Of a stretch of DNA of 64,000 nucleotides, positions 8,520 to 15,975 are shown one piece after another. The position numbers were made by a program, and so were the translations under genes. Each line of letters opens with the position of its first letter. Within the stretch, counting starts at the first letter, position 1. Origin of the DNA: Planctomycetota bacterium (GTDB lineage Bacteria > Planctomycetota > Phycisphaerae > Phycisphaerales > UBA1924); the NCBI GenBank assembly GCA_024280755.1, contig JAJRPN010000009.1, positions 1 through 64,000 on the forward strand, read 5' to 3'. A model generated the notes under the pieces. The model worked only from the letters and a program-made list of their open reading frames with translations, was not told the DNA's origin and did no database searches.

Positions 8520-10742
8520 GTGATCGCTTCCAAACAAGGTGCAAACTTGTCCAATGTCGGCTCTCAATCCAACCACCCGGTGCAGTTCGCTGCAAAGCTG
8601 CCCATGCGCCAACGAATCGCTGCCTTGAGTGAGGCGATTCAGGTTGCACCTCAAGAATCTCGCGAAGAACTCGCAATGATGCTCATCGAGTTGGCAAGTT
8701 TCCAATCTGGGCATACACACGGACAAAGTGGCACACAGGACATCGGCTCACAATCCGCAGCAAGCCCAATCGAACTCATCGCTCGCCTGCCCGCCCGTTG
8801 GCGCGATCGACACGCAGACGACGCAATGCTCGCAGTAGCCAAATCTTGGAACGAACTCTCGATCCCGATGAAAGAACTCGGTGCAGGGCTCGGGCGAGAT
8901 CGCTGGCTTCGTGCAGCCAGAACGCTCTCGATAGATCCAGACCCGCATGCAAGGCTCGCCGTCGTTTCGCTTGCCCACGATACAGCCGATCCCGGTTTCG
9001 CCAAGCTTGTCGGGCAGCTGCTCGCGGACGAAAATCAAACAGTGCGCAAAGCAGCCGACAAAGCGTTTATGCGTTTGACAATGGTCATGCTCGAACACTT
9101 GCCCGCGTATGTGCTCGGTGAGGATTTGGCCAAGGTCGCAGCAACACCCAAGATCTCGCTGCCGGTCGATCCGGCGGTGCTTGAACTCGAACGATGTATT
9201 TTGCTCAGTGCGATCGCTGACGCAGCGTGGTCGTTTGCGGCGCACCGATGCCGATCACCATTGCTCAGCGCATTGTTGGTGATGGATCGTGCAGTCTCTA
9301 CGCCGATGGAGCGCGAGATCACCGCACGGATGCGCCGCTTGCTCAGCGAACGCAATCATCCGAGCCATTCCCCGATGCGGACGGTGCTTCGTCGCACGCC
9401 ATGTCCGATCTTGCGTGAACGCGCCTTGCGTTGGTTGACGATCGGACCAATTGGTACAGCAGCGATTGATCGCCTTGCCACAGCGGACTCGCTCGATGAG
9501 CACGAGATTGTGCTTCAAAAATCACACCTTGCGATTCGCCCCAAGCGAGGCGCTCGGCTCGCAAGTGTTCGTCACAATACACGCCAGCACAATGGTCGGC
9601 TCGAACTTGTTGAAGACGGGCCATTGCCCATAGGCGATAACTATCATCAGCTCAGCGATCGCTCGCGGCTGGGGTTGATTCGGATGTCGTCGTTGATTTC
9701 GATCGACGATCAGGCCCGCCGGGCATTGCTCGAGCCCGCACTGGCCGATCCAAATACGAGCGTTCGGCTCAACGCATGCGACTCATGCTCGTCGATCGAT
9801 CTACCAGATTACATGTACGATGTCGAGCCGACGGTTGCTCGTCATGCCTCGCTCAACTGGTCATCGGTTGGCAACGCTGCACCGCGCACCAGCGGGCCAG
9901 CATGGAAACACCGGATGCAGGTCGCTGCGATCAATGCCCGTTCACCCCATGCGTGGGTTCGTCGGGTAGCGGGTGAAGAAGCAGACCGATTGACCCCGAT
10001 GCGATCAGATATACCCAGCTCAAGATTGCAAGCTCGGCGGATGTACAATGCAGATCCTGCGGGGTTTGTTCGTTCTATCCGCGATCAACTCGCCAACCCT
10101 GCAACGCTGTGCGATGGGTTGATGCTGATTCGGATTATGGGCATTGAGCACCGATTCGAGCTTGACCTGATCTCTATTTTACAGAGCGAACAGTGCGACG
10201 CCCGCGCCCGGGCGACTGCGGTAATGGCATTGGGTGCGGTCGATTCGAACGCTGCCAAGTACATGCTCAGCGAAGCGATTGGCGATGCGGATGCCCGGAT
10301 CCGCTCGAACGCGGTTGAGTCCATTTCTCGTTCGCCGAATCAGTTGCTCGAACTCAAAGGCGATCCGCATCATCGTGTTCGTGGGAGTGCAATCCGCCGA
10401 GTGATCCGAGAGTCTGGTTCGTCGCAACTAATACACACGCGAGCCGCCGGACAAGCACTCTTAGAAATGCTCCACGATGATCGCCCGATGCATCGGCTCG
10501 CCGCGACCTGGGTCGCCCAGCGCACGCTCACAGGAAACTCTCGCCAAGCGATGGGAGCGGTTTGGAAGCCTCTGGTTTCGGAGATCGAATCGCTGGCAAT
10601 GCGGAGCAATGAATCTTGCGAAGAAGGAGCGAAGATCCAGACGCGTGCATCGAGCTGTATCCACCGGATTTCGAGCGATCTCAAGTCGCAATATCATGCC
10701 CATGAGCAGGCGATCAATCAGCGGGTGATGGATATTCAATGA
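8520..10742 (+). CDS. HEAT-repeat protein
   Basis: A 740-residue, largely helical, Arg- and Ala-rich protein with no signal peptide or catalytic motif. Several segments have the HEAT or PBS-lyase-type repeat pattern: DPDPHARLAVVSLA near residue 140, DENQTVRKAADKAFMRL near 175, DARARATAVMALGAVDSN near 560, DADARIRSNAVESIS near 590 and HHRVRGSAIRRVI near 620. Such repeats form alpha-solenoid scaffolds for protein binding. The start is uncertain: GTG 8520 has no clear ribosome-binding site, an in-frame TAG lies just upstream, and ATG 8604 is the next option. Its stop overlaps the next small gene (ATGA), so they form a two-gene operon. Confidence 0.78.
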   Translation: MIASKQGANLSNVGSQSNHPVQFAAKLPMRQRIAALSEAIQVAPQESREELAMMLIELASFQSGHTHGQSGTQDIGSQSAASPIELIARLPARWRDRHADDAMLAVAKSWNELSIPMKELGAGLGRDRWLRAARTLSIDPDPHARLAVVSLAHDTADPGFAKLVGQLLADENQTVRKAADKAFMRLTMVMLEHLPAYVLGEDLAKVAATPKISLPVDPAVLELERCILLSAIADAAWSFAAHRCRSPLLSALLVMDRAVSTPMEREITARMRRLLSERNHPSHSPMRTVLRRTPCPILRERALRWLTIGPIGTAAIDRLATADSLDEHEIVLQKSHLAIRPKRGARLASVRHNTRQHNGRLELVEDGPLPIGDNYHQLSDRSRLGLIRMSSLISIDDQARRALLEPALADPNTSVRLNACDSCSSIDLPDYMYDVEPTVARHASLNWSSVGNAAPRTSGPAWKHRMQVAAINARSPHAWVRRVAGEEADRLTPMRSDIPSSRLQARRMYNADPAGFVRSIRDQLANPATLCDGLMLIRIMGIEHRFELDLISILQSEQCDARARATAVMALGAVDSNAAKYMLSEAIGDADARIRSNAVESISRSPNQLLELKGDPHHRVRGSAIRRVIRESGSSQLIHTRAAGQALLEMLHDDRPMHRLAATWVAQRTLTGNSRQAMGAVWKPLVSEIESLAMRSNESCEEGAKIQTRASSCIHRISSDLKSQYHAHEQAINQRVMDIQ

Positions 10743-11053
10743 TTCAAGATTCTGGACCAAGCACTCTTTTTACGCCGGCGATTGATGCGGCCTCATCGTC
10801 GGGCTTTGGTGTATCACCAATCCTCTTGATTGTTGGAGGCATGCTGTTGATCGGTGTGTACTTGAGCTATGTGCTTCGCCATCGAAGGAATGTCGACCCG
10901 CGCGAGCTTGCTTTTCGCAAGATATCCCGAAAGATGGGGTTTTCAAATCGACAGATCAACTTGCTCCGCCAGCACGCGATCTCGATGGGGCTCAGCTCAC
11001 CCGTTGGCGTGGTGATGAACCCTAGGCTGATCACGCAAGCGTTGGGCGAATAA
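10739..11053 (+). CDS. Small single-pass membrane protein, unknown function
   Basis: 104 residues: a Ser-rich N-terminus, one strongly hydrophobic segment at about 25-45 (SPILLIVGGMLLIGVYLSYV), then a basic cytoplasmic tail with RHRRN. The start overlaps the stop of the HEAT-repeat gene by four bases (ATGA), so co-translation is likely and this protein may anchor the HEAT scaffold to the membrane (inference). It converges on the fur-like gene with 20 bases between stops. No known domain recognised. Confidence 0.72.
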   Translation: MIQDSGPSTLFTPAIDAASSSGFGVSPILLIVGGMLLIGVYLSYVLRHRRNVDPRELAFRKISRKMGFSNRQINLLRQHAISMGLSSPVGVVMNPRLITQALGE

Positions 11054-11073
11054 TCCGTTGAATACAAACAGAG

Positions 11074-11532
11074 TTAGTGAGCAACGAGTTCGATATTGAT
11101 ATCGAAATCGGATACACCAGTTCTCGTTCGGAGTTCGGCCAAGATCGATTCTGGGATCGAGTCGATGATCCTTTGGCTCAGATCTATAGGCACATCCATA
11201 ACCTGCCCGTCTTTGAGTAGCAGATGGACATGTTCGCCGATATCGCCATCGTATCGACAGGCGCCGCCCGAGCTTGGACTCGGGATTCTTCGTGCGAGCT
11301 TGCATAACACCAGTGCATCAAGTGTGTTATAGATTGTTGCTTGGCTGACCTCTGGGTCAATTGCGTGAACCAGATCCATCAACTCGTCGGCTGTCGGATG
11401 AGCGGTGCAGCTGCTCAATACCTGATAGACCACCTCACGCTGGCGCGTGGTACGAAGCCCATGATTAGCAAAGATCTCCCGGAGTTCATCGGGAGCAATG
11501 GGCTTAGAATGGGTTTGAGGATCGGAAGCCAT
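11074..11532 (-). CDS. Fur-family metalloregulator
   Basis: 152 residues with the Fur winged helix (LRTTRQREVVYQVL and QATIYNTLDALV) and a C-terminal dimerisation domain that keeps the regulatory HVH motif (EHVHLLL). Fur-type repressors bind DNA when loaded with Fe, Mn or Zn or, in PerR, sense peroxide. Neither Cys-x-x-Cys pair of the structural zinc site is visible: the segment after HVH reads LLLKDGQV instead of the usual CxxCG. A PerR- or Irr-like role is therefore as possible as Fur. ATG 11532 is used; the open frame reaches a TTG at 11559 with no better ribosome site. Confidence 0.85.
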   Translation of the reverse strand: MASDPQTHSKPIAPDELREIFANHGLRTTRQREVVYQVLSSCTAHPTADELMDLVHAIDPEVSQATIYNTLDALVLCKLARRIPSPSSGGACRYDGDIGEHVHLLLKDGQVMDVPIDLSQRIIDSIPESILAELRTRTGVSDFDINIELVAH

Positions 11533-11618
11533 GTATTGAGTATTACCGATTTGAGTCAATAGAGCGCGTAAAAACCGTGATTCGGGCTGAAATTGTAGAT
11601 ACGAAAGAAGGGATAGGG

Positions 11619-12104
11619 TTACGAATCCGTAGCTTCGACGGGCTTGGGCGCCGAGATAAACATGCGTCGATGGGCGATGCCAGCCTCTTGGAACTCATGG
11701 CCTTCGACCGACCAGCCGAGCTTATCATAAAACGACATCGCATCAAGCTGGGCATGGCAGTACAGGCTCGAAAGCCCGAGTTCGCCAAACCCGCGAGCTT
11801 CGATCGCAATCATCAGTTTTTGCCCGATTCCGCTGCCTTGAAGCTGTTTATCAACGCATACTTGTTGAATTTTGCCCGTTGATTCATCCTCATCAATGAA
11901 CAAAGTCGCTGCACCAACGACCTTCTCGCCGCTTGGATGATCAGTAATTGCGACAAAGTGCTCGCATTTTTCCTCGCGTCCAGGAGCGATATTGCAGTAA
12001 TCTTCGATGGTATAGCCCAAAGGAGCAAGCAAAACCGCAGTTCGCAGCGAGATCTCTTGCGAATACAAAGGATCGTTCATTGAGATGTGCTTGATTCGAA
12101 CCAC
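11619..12104 (-). CDS. GNAT-family N-acetyltransferase
   Basis: 161 residues with a GNAT fold. The acetyl-CoA-binding motif A is QVCVDKQLQGSGIGQKLM (Q/R-x-x-G-x-G/A) at about 82-100, followed by the motif B region (SLYCHAQLDAMSFYDKLGWSV) with the conserved Tyr. The substrate cannot be deduced; the layout (strand, motif A, FYxKLGW) resembles YitI/ElaA-type small-molecule acetyltransferases. The start is a GTG at 12104, supported by GGGGAG eight bases upstream. It is a single gene between fur and the metalloprotease gene, all on the minus strand. Confidence 0.9.
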   Translation of the reverse strand: MVRIKHISMNDPLYSQEISLRTAVLLAPLGYTIEDYCNIAPGREEKCEHFVAITDHPSGEKVVGAATLFIDEDESTGKIQQVCVDKQLQGSGIGQKLMIAIEARGFGELGLSSLYCHAQLDAMSFYDKLGWSVEGHEFQEAGIAHRRMFISAPKPVEATDS

Positions 12105-12156
12105 GAGATAGTCTCCCCTAACCTATGCCAGAATGTAGCACAAATATCTGGGTTTG

Positions 12157-12176
12157 TCACCCCATGACGGGGGTGA
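12157..12176. repeat. Hairpin between the metalloprotease and GNAT genes
   Basis: TCACCCC at 12157-12163 pairs with GGGGTGA at 12170-12176 around a 6-base loop. It lies 47 bases past the minus-strand stop of the metalloprotease gene. No T-run follows on the minus strand, so it is at most a weak transcript end. Confidence 0.35.
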
Positions 12177-12222
12177 TTTGGGGTGTTTGTGTATGAATCT
12201 GCAAGATTTACACACGAAAAGG

Positions 12223-13557
12223 TCAAGGCAAGAACTTGCCCGGCCAGTTATCGCATTCGATCAGCTCTGGGGTCGGAACCCGATCTGTACCTGAGACGAG
12301 TCGGCTCCAGTTGATGTTGTCCCAGTCGTCATGATCTCGGAGCAGATCACAGTTCGCATCATAACAGCCTGAGCTTGAGCCGCAGGGGGCGGTGGCGAAG
12401 GTTGAGTTGCAGTTGATATTGAGTGCATAGGGATTGGGATCGAGGATGGTGTCATTGTTCCAGTCGATCGCGACCGATCCGTTGACACCATTGAGTTCGA
12501 GCAGGGCGTTTTCATTGAGATCGATGTTTACGCCATGAGAATAATCTAAGACACCGTTGCCGACTGAACTGCCGGTGATATCTATCCCATTAAACTGGTG
12601 GCGGTAGTTCATGACCGAGTTGTAGTTTGGCTTGCGGTTGCGGTTCTCAAACCCGCCGTGTCGGAGTCCGAGATTGTGCCCGAGTTCATGTGCAATCGTG
12701 TTGGCCATGTTGACGGTTGAGTTGTAGTCGACCATCGTGACCATAAAATCATCGCCGTTGAACTCGGCGACCCCCGATGAGCGGTTGAGGGTTGAGTTGT
12801 ACCGATCACCAAAGATCGCGTAGTGAAAGTACCCCTTGCGGATCGGGTCGAAGTGCTTGGCTTTGTAGTTGTTAAAATCACTATCGAACAGAATAAACAC
12901 CGGCGAGCCTGGAAGCTGGTTCCCCCCCGTGAATCCATTGCCCTGTCCATAGTCAAGATGGATATGGATGCCATCAGGTAAATCATATGGATTCGCGGTT
13001 GATGCGTTGAAGAACGCGTTGGCGAGTCTTGCCTCAACCGCAGGCGTCGGGCGATAGTTCTCGTCGCGTCCTTCGAAGTTGCCCGCAAACCAATCGCACT
13101 CGATGAAAATATCCTTCATCACCGGCGACGCACCCGTCAGAAACAGCCCATCAACCGTGCCCAGAACCTCGTCGCCGTCGCTGAGAAAATCACCATCGGT
13201 ATCCGCGTTCAATGGATCGGTCCCGGTTCCGAAACTGTCCATATAGATGCCATCATCGGTTTCGACAAAGTCCGGCAAGCGATCGCCGTCGGTGTCGGTC
13301 AGGTCTGGGCATCCGCCGATGAAGTATTGAAGGAACAGCGAGATGTCGAAGAACTCAAGGTTGCCGTTGTTGTTCAGATCAACCGCGAGATCGCCCTCAA
13401 GATACGAATCGAGGAACGCGGAGACATCGAAGAAGTTGAGTTCATTGTCGAAGACGATATCCGCCGGGCAATAGGGCGAGCTTTGAGCGATTGTCGCTGA
13501 GGGAACAAGTGCAACGATCGCGATCGAAAGAGCGCACGAAGAAAGCAAACGATTCAT
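12223..13557 (-). CDS. Secreted metzincin-type zinc protease with dockerin-like EF-hands
   Basis: A 444-residue exported protein. A signal peptide (MNRLLSSCALSIAIVALVPS) is followed by a Cys-bounded dockerin-like region (CPADIVFDNELNFFDVSAFL ... FFDISLFLQYFIGGCPD) of the kind common in Phycisphaerae. Then come two thrombospondin-3-like calcium loops (DTDGDRLPD, DTDGDFLSDGDE) and a protease domain with the zinc motif HELGHNLGLRH near residues 289-299 and a likely Met-turn SVMNYRHQF. The dockerin region is N-terminal, which is unusual for these exoproteins. Start ATG 13557 is backed by GAGG six bases upstream. It probably digests extracellular protein; the substrate is unknown. Confidence 0.88.
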   Translation of the reverse strand: MNRLLSSCALSIAIVALVPSATIAQSSPYCPADIVFDNELNFFDVSAFLDSYLEGDLAVDLNNNGNLEFFDISLFLQYFIGGCPDLTDTDGDRLPDFVETDDGIYMDSFGTGTDPLNADTDGDFLSDGDEVLGTVDGLFLTGASPVMKDIFIECDWFAGNFEGRDENYRPTPAVEARLANAFFNASTANPYDLPDGIHIHLDYGQGNGFTGGNQLPGSPVFILFDSDFNNYKAKHFDPIRKGYFHYAIFGDRYNSTLNRSSGVAEFNGDDFMVTMVDYNSTVNMANTIAHELGHNLGLRHGGFENRNRKPNYNSVMNYRHQFNGIDITGSSVGNGVLDYSHGVNIDLNENALLELNGVNGSVAIDWNNDTILDPNPYALNINCNSTFATAPCGSSSGCYDANCDLLRDHDDWDNINWSRLVSGTDRVPTPELIECDNWPGKFLP

Positions 13558-13619
13558 ATCAAACCTCATTAGACAAAGGAGTGGCAAACAGTCTCGGTCT
13601 AATGCTCTCGGCTTAATCA

Positions 13620-13645
13620 ACAAAGAAAGCCCAGTAATTTGGGCT
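13620..13645 (-). terminator. Probable terminator of ispG
   Basis: On the minus strand AGCCCA and TGGGCT form a 6-bp stem with a 6-base loop (AATTAC), followed by TTTCTTTG. It lies 37 bases past the ispG stop. Confidence 0.6.
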
Positions 13646-13681
13646 GATTCCTATCTTGGATTTCCTAATGTGGGGCGAGTC

Positions 13682-15004
13682 TTATTCGCCTTCGATGGTG
13701 AGTGGGGTGTGCCCCATGCGTGTCGCCGCCATCTTTTCCCAGCCTGAGCCAAGCTCGCCTTCAGGATCGGGAGGCACAATGTCTACCTTCTTCTCGCCGA
13801 GCTTCACTTCGCCCGATTGAACCTTGTTCTGAAAATCTTTGCACTCAGCGAGCAAGCGATCGAGGATTTCGATTTCGGGAACGGTCGCGACTTTTTCGCC
13901 TTGGACATAGATAATGCCCTTGCGATCGCCAGCGAACACCGCGACATCGGCGCCCTCTGCTTCGCCCGGCCCATTGACCACGCATCCCATCACGGCCACC
14001 TTCATCGGCACAATGATCTCTTCTTTGAGTTTGTCGTTGACCTCTTGAACGAGGTTAAAAAGATCGACCTGGATTCGGCCGCAGGTGGGGCAGGCGATCA
14101 GCTCGGCCCCGATGCGTTCGCGTTTGCCGATGGTGTAGAGGAGTTCTAAACCATCTTCGACTTCATAAATCGGATCGTTCGCGTACGAAATACGGATCGT
14201 GTCGCCAATCCCATTGGCCATGAGTGTGCCGAGCGCAACGACGGATCGGATGCACCCGGTTTCCTTCGGTCCAGCGTGCGTCACACCCAGATGCAAGGGG
14301 TGGGGGAAGCGTTTAGAGATTTCGGTGTAGGCATCGATCACCAACGATGCGTCCATGGATTTGGCGCTGATGGCAATGTCATAGAAATCTCGCTCATAGA
14401 AGATATCAAGATATTCTTCGAGCTTGGCGATCATGATGGCCATCATGTAGCCATGCTTGTTGTCGCCGAAGACGGCACCGAGTTCTTTGGCGCGGGCTTG
14501 CTTGTCTTTTCGCTCAATGATCGAGCCTTCGTTGACCCCGACGCGGATCGGGATGCCTCTGCCTCCATTGGCGTCCTTACAGGCATCAATCACTTCTTCG
14601 ACCTGTTTGCGATCGGTGATGTTGCCTGGGTTCAATCGGATCTTATGTACGCCTGCGTCGATGGCTTCGAGTGCGCGCTTGAAGTGAAAATGGACATCAG
14701 CCACGATCGGCACGGTTGTTTGATTGAGGATTTCTTTGAGCGCCTCGGTGTCCTTCTTCTCAGGCACGGCGACGCGAACAATATCCGCGCCGGCAGCCGT
14801 CAGCTTGTGAATCTCAGCGACGCATTTGTCGATCGTGTAGGTGTACCCAGCCGTCATGGTCTGGACGCTGATCGGAGCAATGGTGCTCAGCTCGGTGAGT
14901 CCTTTGGAGAGGCGATGATCTTGTGCGATCCCGCCCCCGATCTGGATGATCCCGGTGCGATCGTCGCCGACGAAGATAGGTCGAGTTGGGTTTCGTGGTT
15001 GCAT
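13682..15004 (-). CDS. ispG: 4-hydroxy-3-methylbut-2-enyl diphosphate synthase (GcpE/IspG)
   Basis: Penultimate enzyme of the MEP isoprenoid pathway; converts MEcPP to HMBPP with a [4Fe-4S] cluster. The 440-residue protein has the TIM-barrel signatures TMTAGYTYTIDKCVAEIHKL, VADVHFHFKRALEA and KIRLNPGNI, and the cluster cysteines in ACPTCGR and VMGCVVNGPGEA. It has the compact bacterial architecture without the plant-type insert. The N-terminal 15 residues before RTGIIQIGG are variable; ATG 15004 is the first available. It is probably monocistronic: palindromic repeats lie upstream and a terminator-like hairpin downstream. Confidence 0.96.
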   Translation of the reverse strand: MQPRNPTRPIFVGDDRTGIIQIGGGIAQDHRLSKGLTELSTIAPISVQTMTAGYTYTIDKCVAEIHKLTAAGADIVRVAVPEKKDTEALKEILNQTTVPIVADVHFHFKRALEAIDAGVHKIRLNPGNITDRKQVEEVIDACKDANGGRGIPIRVGVNEGSIIERKDKQARAKELGAVFGDNKHGYMMAIMIAKLEEYLDIFYERDFYDIAISAKSMDASLVIDAYTEISKRFPHPLHLGVTHAGPKETGCIRSVVALGTLMANGIGDTIRISYANDPIYEVEDGLELLYTIGKRERIGAELIACPTCGRIQVDLFNLVQEVNDKLKEEIIVPMKVAVMGCVVNGPGEAEGADVAVFAGDRKGIIYVQGEKVATVPEIEILDRLLAECKDFQNKVQSGEVKLGEKKVDIVPPDPEGELGSGWEKMAATRMGHTPLTIEGE

Positions 15005-15033
15005 TGGAAGATTCTAGGTCGGTTGTATCTGTA

Positions 15034-15112
15034 CGAGCCGCGACCGTGAGGGAGCGGTCTTGATTTTCGAGCATATTCCAAGAGAAGACCACTCCCTCAC
15101 GGTCGCGGCTCG
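15034..15112. repeat. Long palindromic intergenic repeat, copy 1
   Basis: Two 28-base arms (15034-15061 and 15085-15112) beginning CGAGCCGCGACCGTGAGGGA are inverted copies with one mismatch that remains a G-T pair, separated by 23 bases. A second copy of the same element is at 18393-18476. It sits between the ispG start and the end of the zinc-ribbon gene and could form a very stable hairpin in RNA or a cruciform in DNA. Class: REP-like palindromic element. Confidence 0.85.
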
Positions 15113-15135
15113 TTGAGGATGAGAATTTGGGGTGC

Positions 15136-15216
15136 CACTACTCGCCGCCTTCGGCGCAGTAGTGCCGGTGTGGCAATGACAATCGAAGCCACTACTGCTC
15201 CCTACGGGCGAGCAGT
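15136..15216. repeat. Two related stem-loops at the 3' end of the zinc-ribbon gene
   Basis: Stem-loop A: CACTACTCGCCG (15136-15147) pairs with CGGCG-C-AGTAGTG (15152-15164) with one bulged base. Stem-loop B: ACTGCTC (15194-15200) pairs with GAGCAGT (15210-15216) and overlaps the TAG stop of the minus-strand gene at 15202. Both begin with GCCACTACT, so they look like two members of one repeat family. They follow directly on the palindrome at 15034-15112. Confidence 0.6.
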
Positions 15217-15975
15217 GGAACTCGGATCAGATTCTTGTGGGCGGATTCTGTTGGCGTATTTGCACCGCCGAAGCCCGAGGTAGGGGAAAACTTCGAAGGC
15301 CAAGAGGCTCACCGGGAGGCAAAACAGGAGGGCATTCCAGGCAAGTATTCGATAGATGATGCTGAGCCAATGGTCACGATCCAGATAGCCACGGTCAATG
15401 GCTAAGCCAAGAAAGAAACCCACGACAATCACCGTGCCAACAGCCAGCGGGATCAATATGAGTGCAGTCGAGGCATATCCGGCCAATGCCCAGGACACTT
15501 CTCGGTCAACCCGGTATCCACGCCGCTTTGCAGCGAACCGGATCCGGCTCGATGCGATCGCGCTGTAGGTAAAACCCAGAAGCCAGTACATCACGCTCAC
15601 CATACCGAAACCGACTACTGCGCCGAACAGAGATATATATTTGCTGACGAATGGTATCGGAAGCAAGACCAAGCTGAAAATCCCCATCGCCAACAACGGC
15701 GTAATGGCAGCAAAGCTGATCCCGTCGCCTTCGTCAAATCTCATCTCGTCGATCGTCCGCTTTGGATGCCGAAGCACGAGATACCAAGTCTTGATCATCG
15801 AAAAAATCGATGCCTTGCGCTGCCAAGGCGTGCCGGGACGATCTTTGGCTAAGCTTTCTTCGATGGGCTTGCCACACTCGGGACATTGGGTATCAAGGTC
15901 TAAGCCTTCAAGGACATACCCGCAAGCCTGGCACAGAAGCGTGTATTCATCTTTCCAAAGTGTCGGTTTAGCCAT
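15202..15975 (-). CDS. Zinc-ribbon multi-pass membrane protein (paralogue of the upstream gene)
   Basis: 257 residues, function unknown. An N-terminal zinc ribbon (CQACGYVLEGL ... CPECGKPI, four Cys) is followed by GTPWQRK, TWYLVLRHPKR, about four hydrophobic segments (roughly residues 95-115, 120-145, 180-205, 225-245) and the conserved end VFPYLGLRRCKYANRIRPQE. It is a close paralogue of the frameshifted gene at 15968-16767. ATG 15975 overlaps the end of that gene by 8 bases, suggesting coupling. Earlier residues in the open frame are Ser-rich out-of-frame translation of the upstream paralogue. The zinc ribbon plus membrane domain suggests regulation or protein binding at the membrane (inference). 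Confidence 0.8.
   Translation of the reverse strand: MAKPTLWKDEYTLLCQACGYVLEGLDLDTQCPECGKPIEESLAKDRPGTPWQRKASIFSMIKTWYLVLRHPKRTIDEMRFDEGDGISFAAITPLLAMGIFSLVLLPIPFVSKYISLFGAVVGFGMVSVMYWLLGFTYSAIASSRIRFAAKRRGYRVDREVSWALAGYASTALILIPLAVGTVIVVGFFLGLAIDRGYLDRDHWLSIIYRILAWNALLFCLPVSLLAFEVFPYLGLRRCKYANRIRPQESDPSSTARP
15239..15284. repeat. 46-bp direct repeat, copy 1
   Basis: Identical over 46 bases to 15990-16035 and encoding the shared C-terminal LGLRRCKYANRIRP region of the two tandem paralogues. The rest of the two genes has diverged, so this perfect stretch points to recent gene conversion or very strong constraint. Confidence 0.9.
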
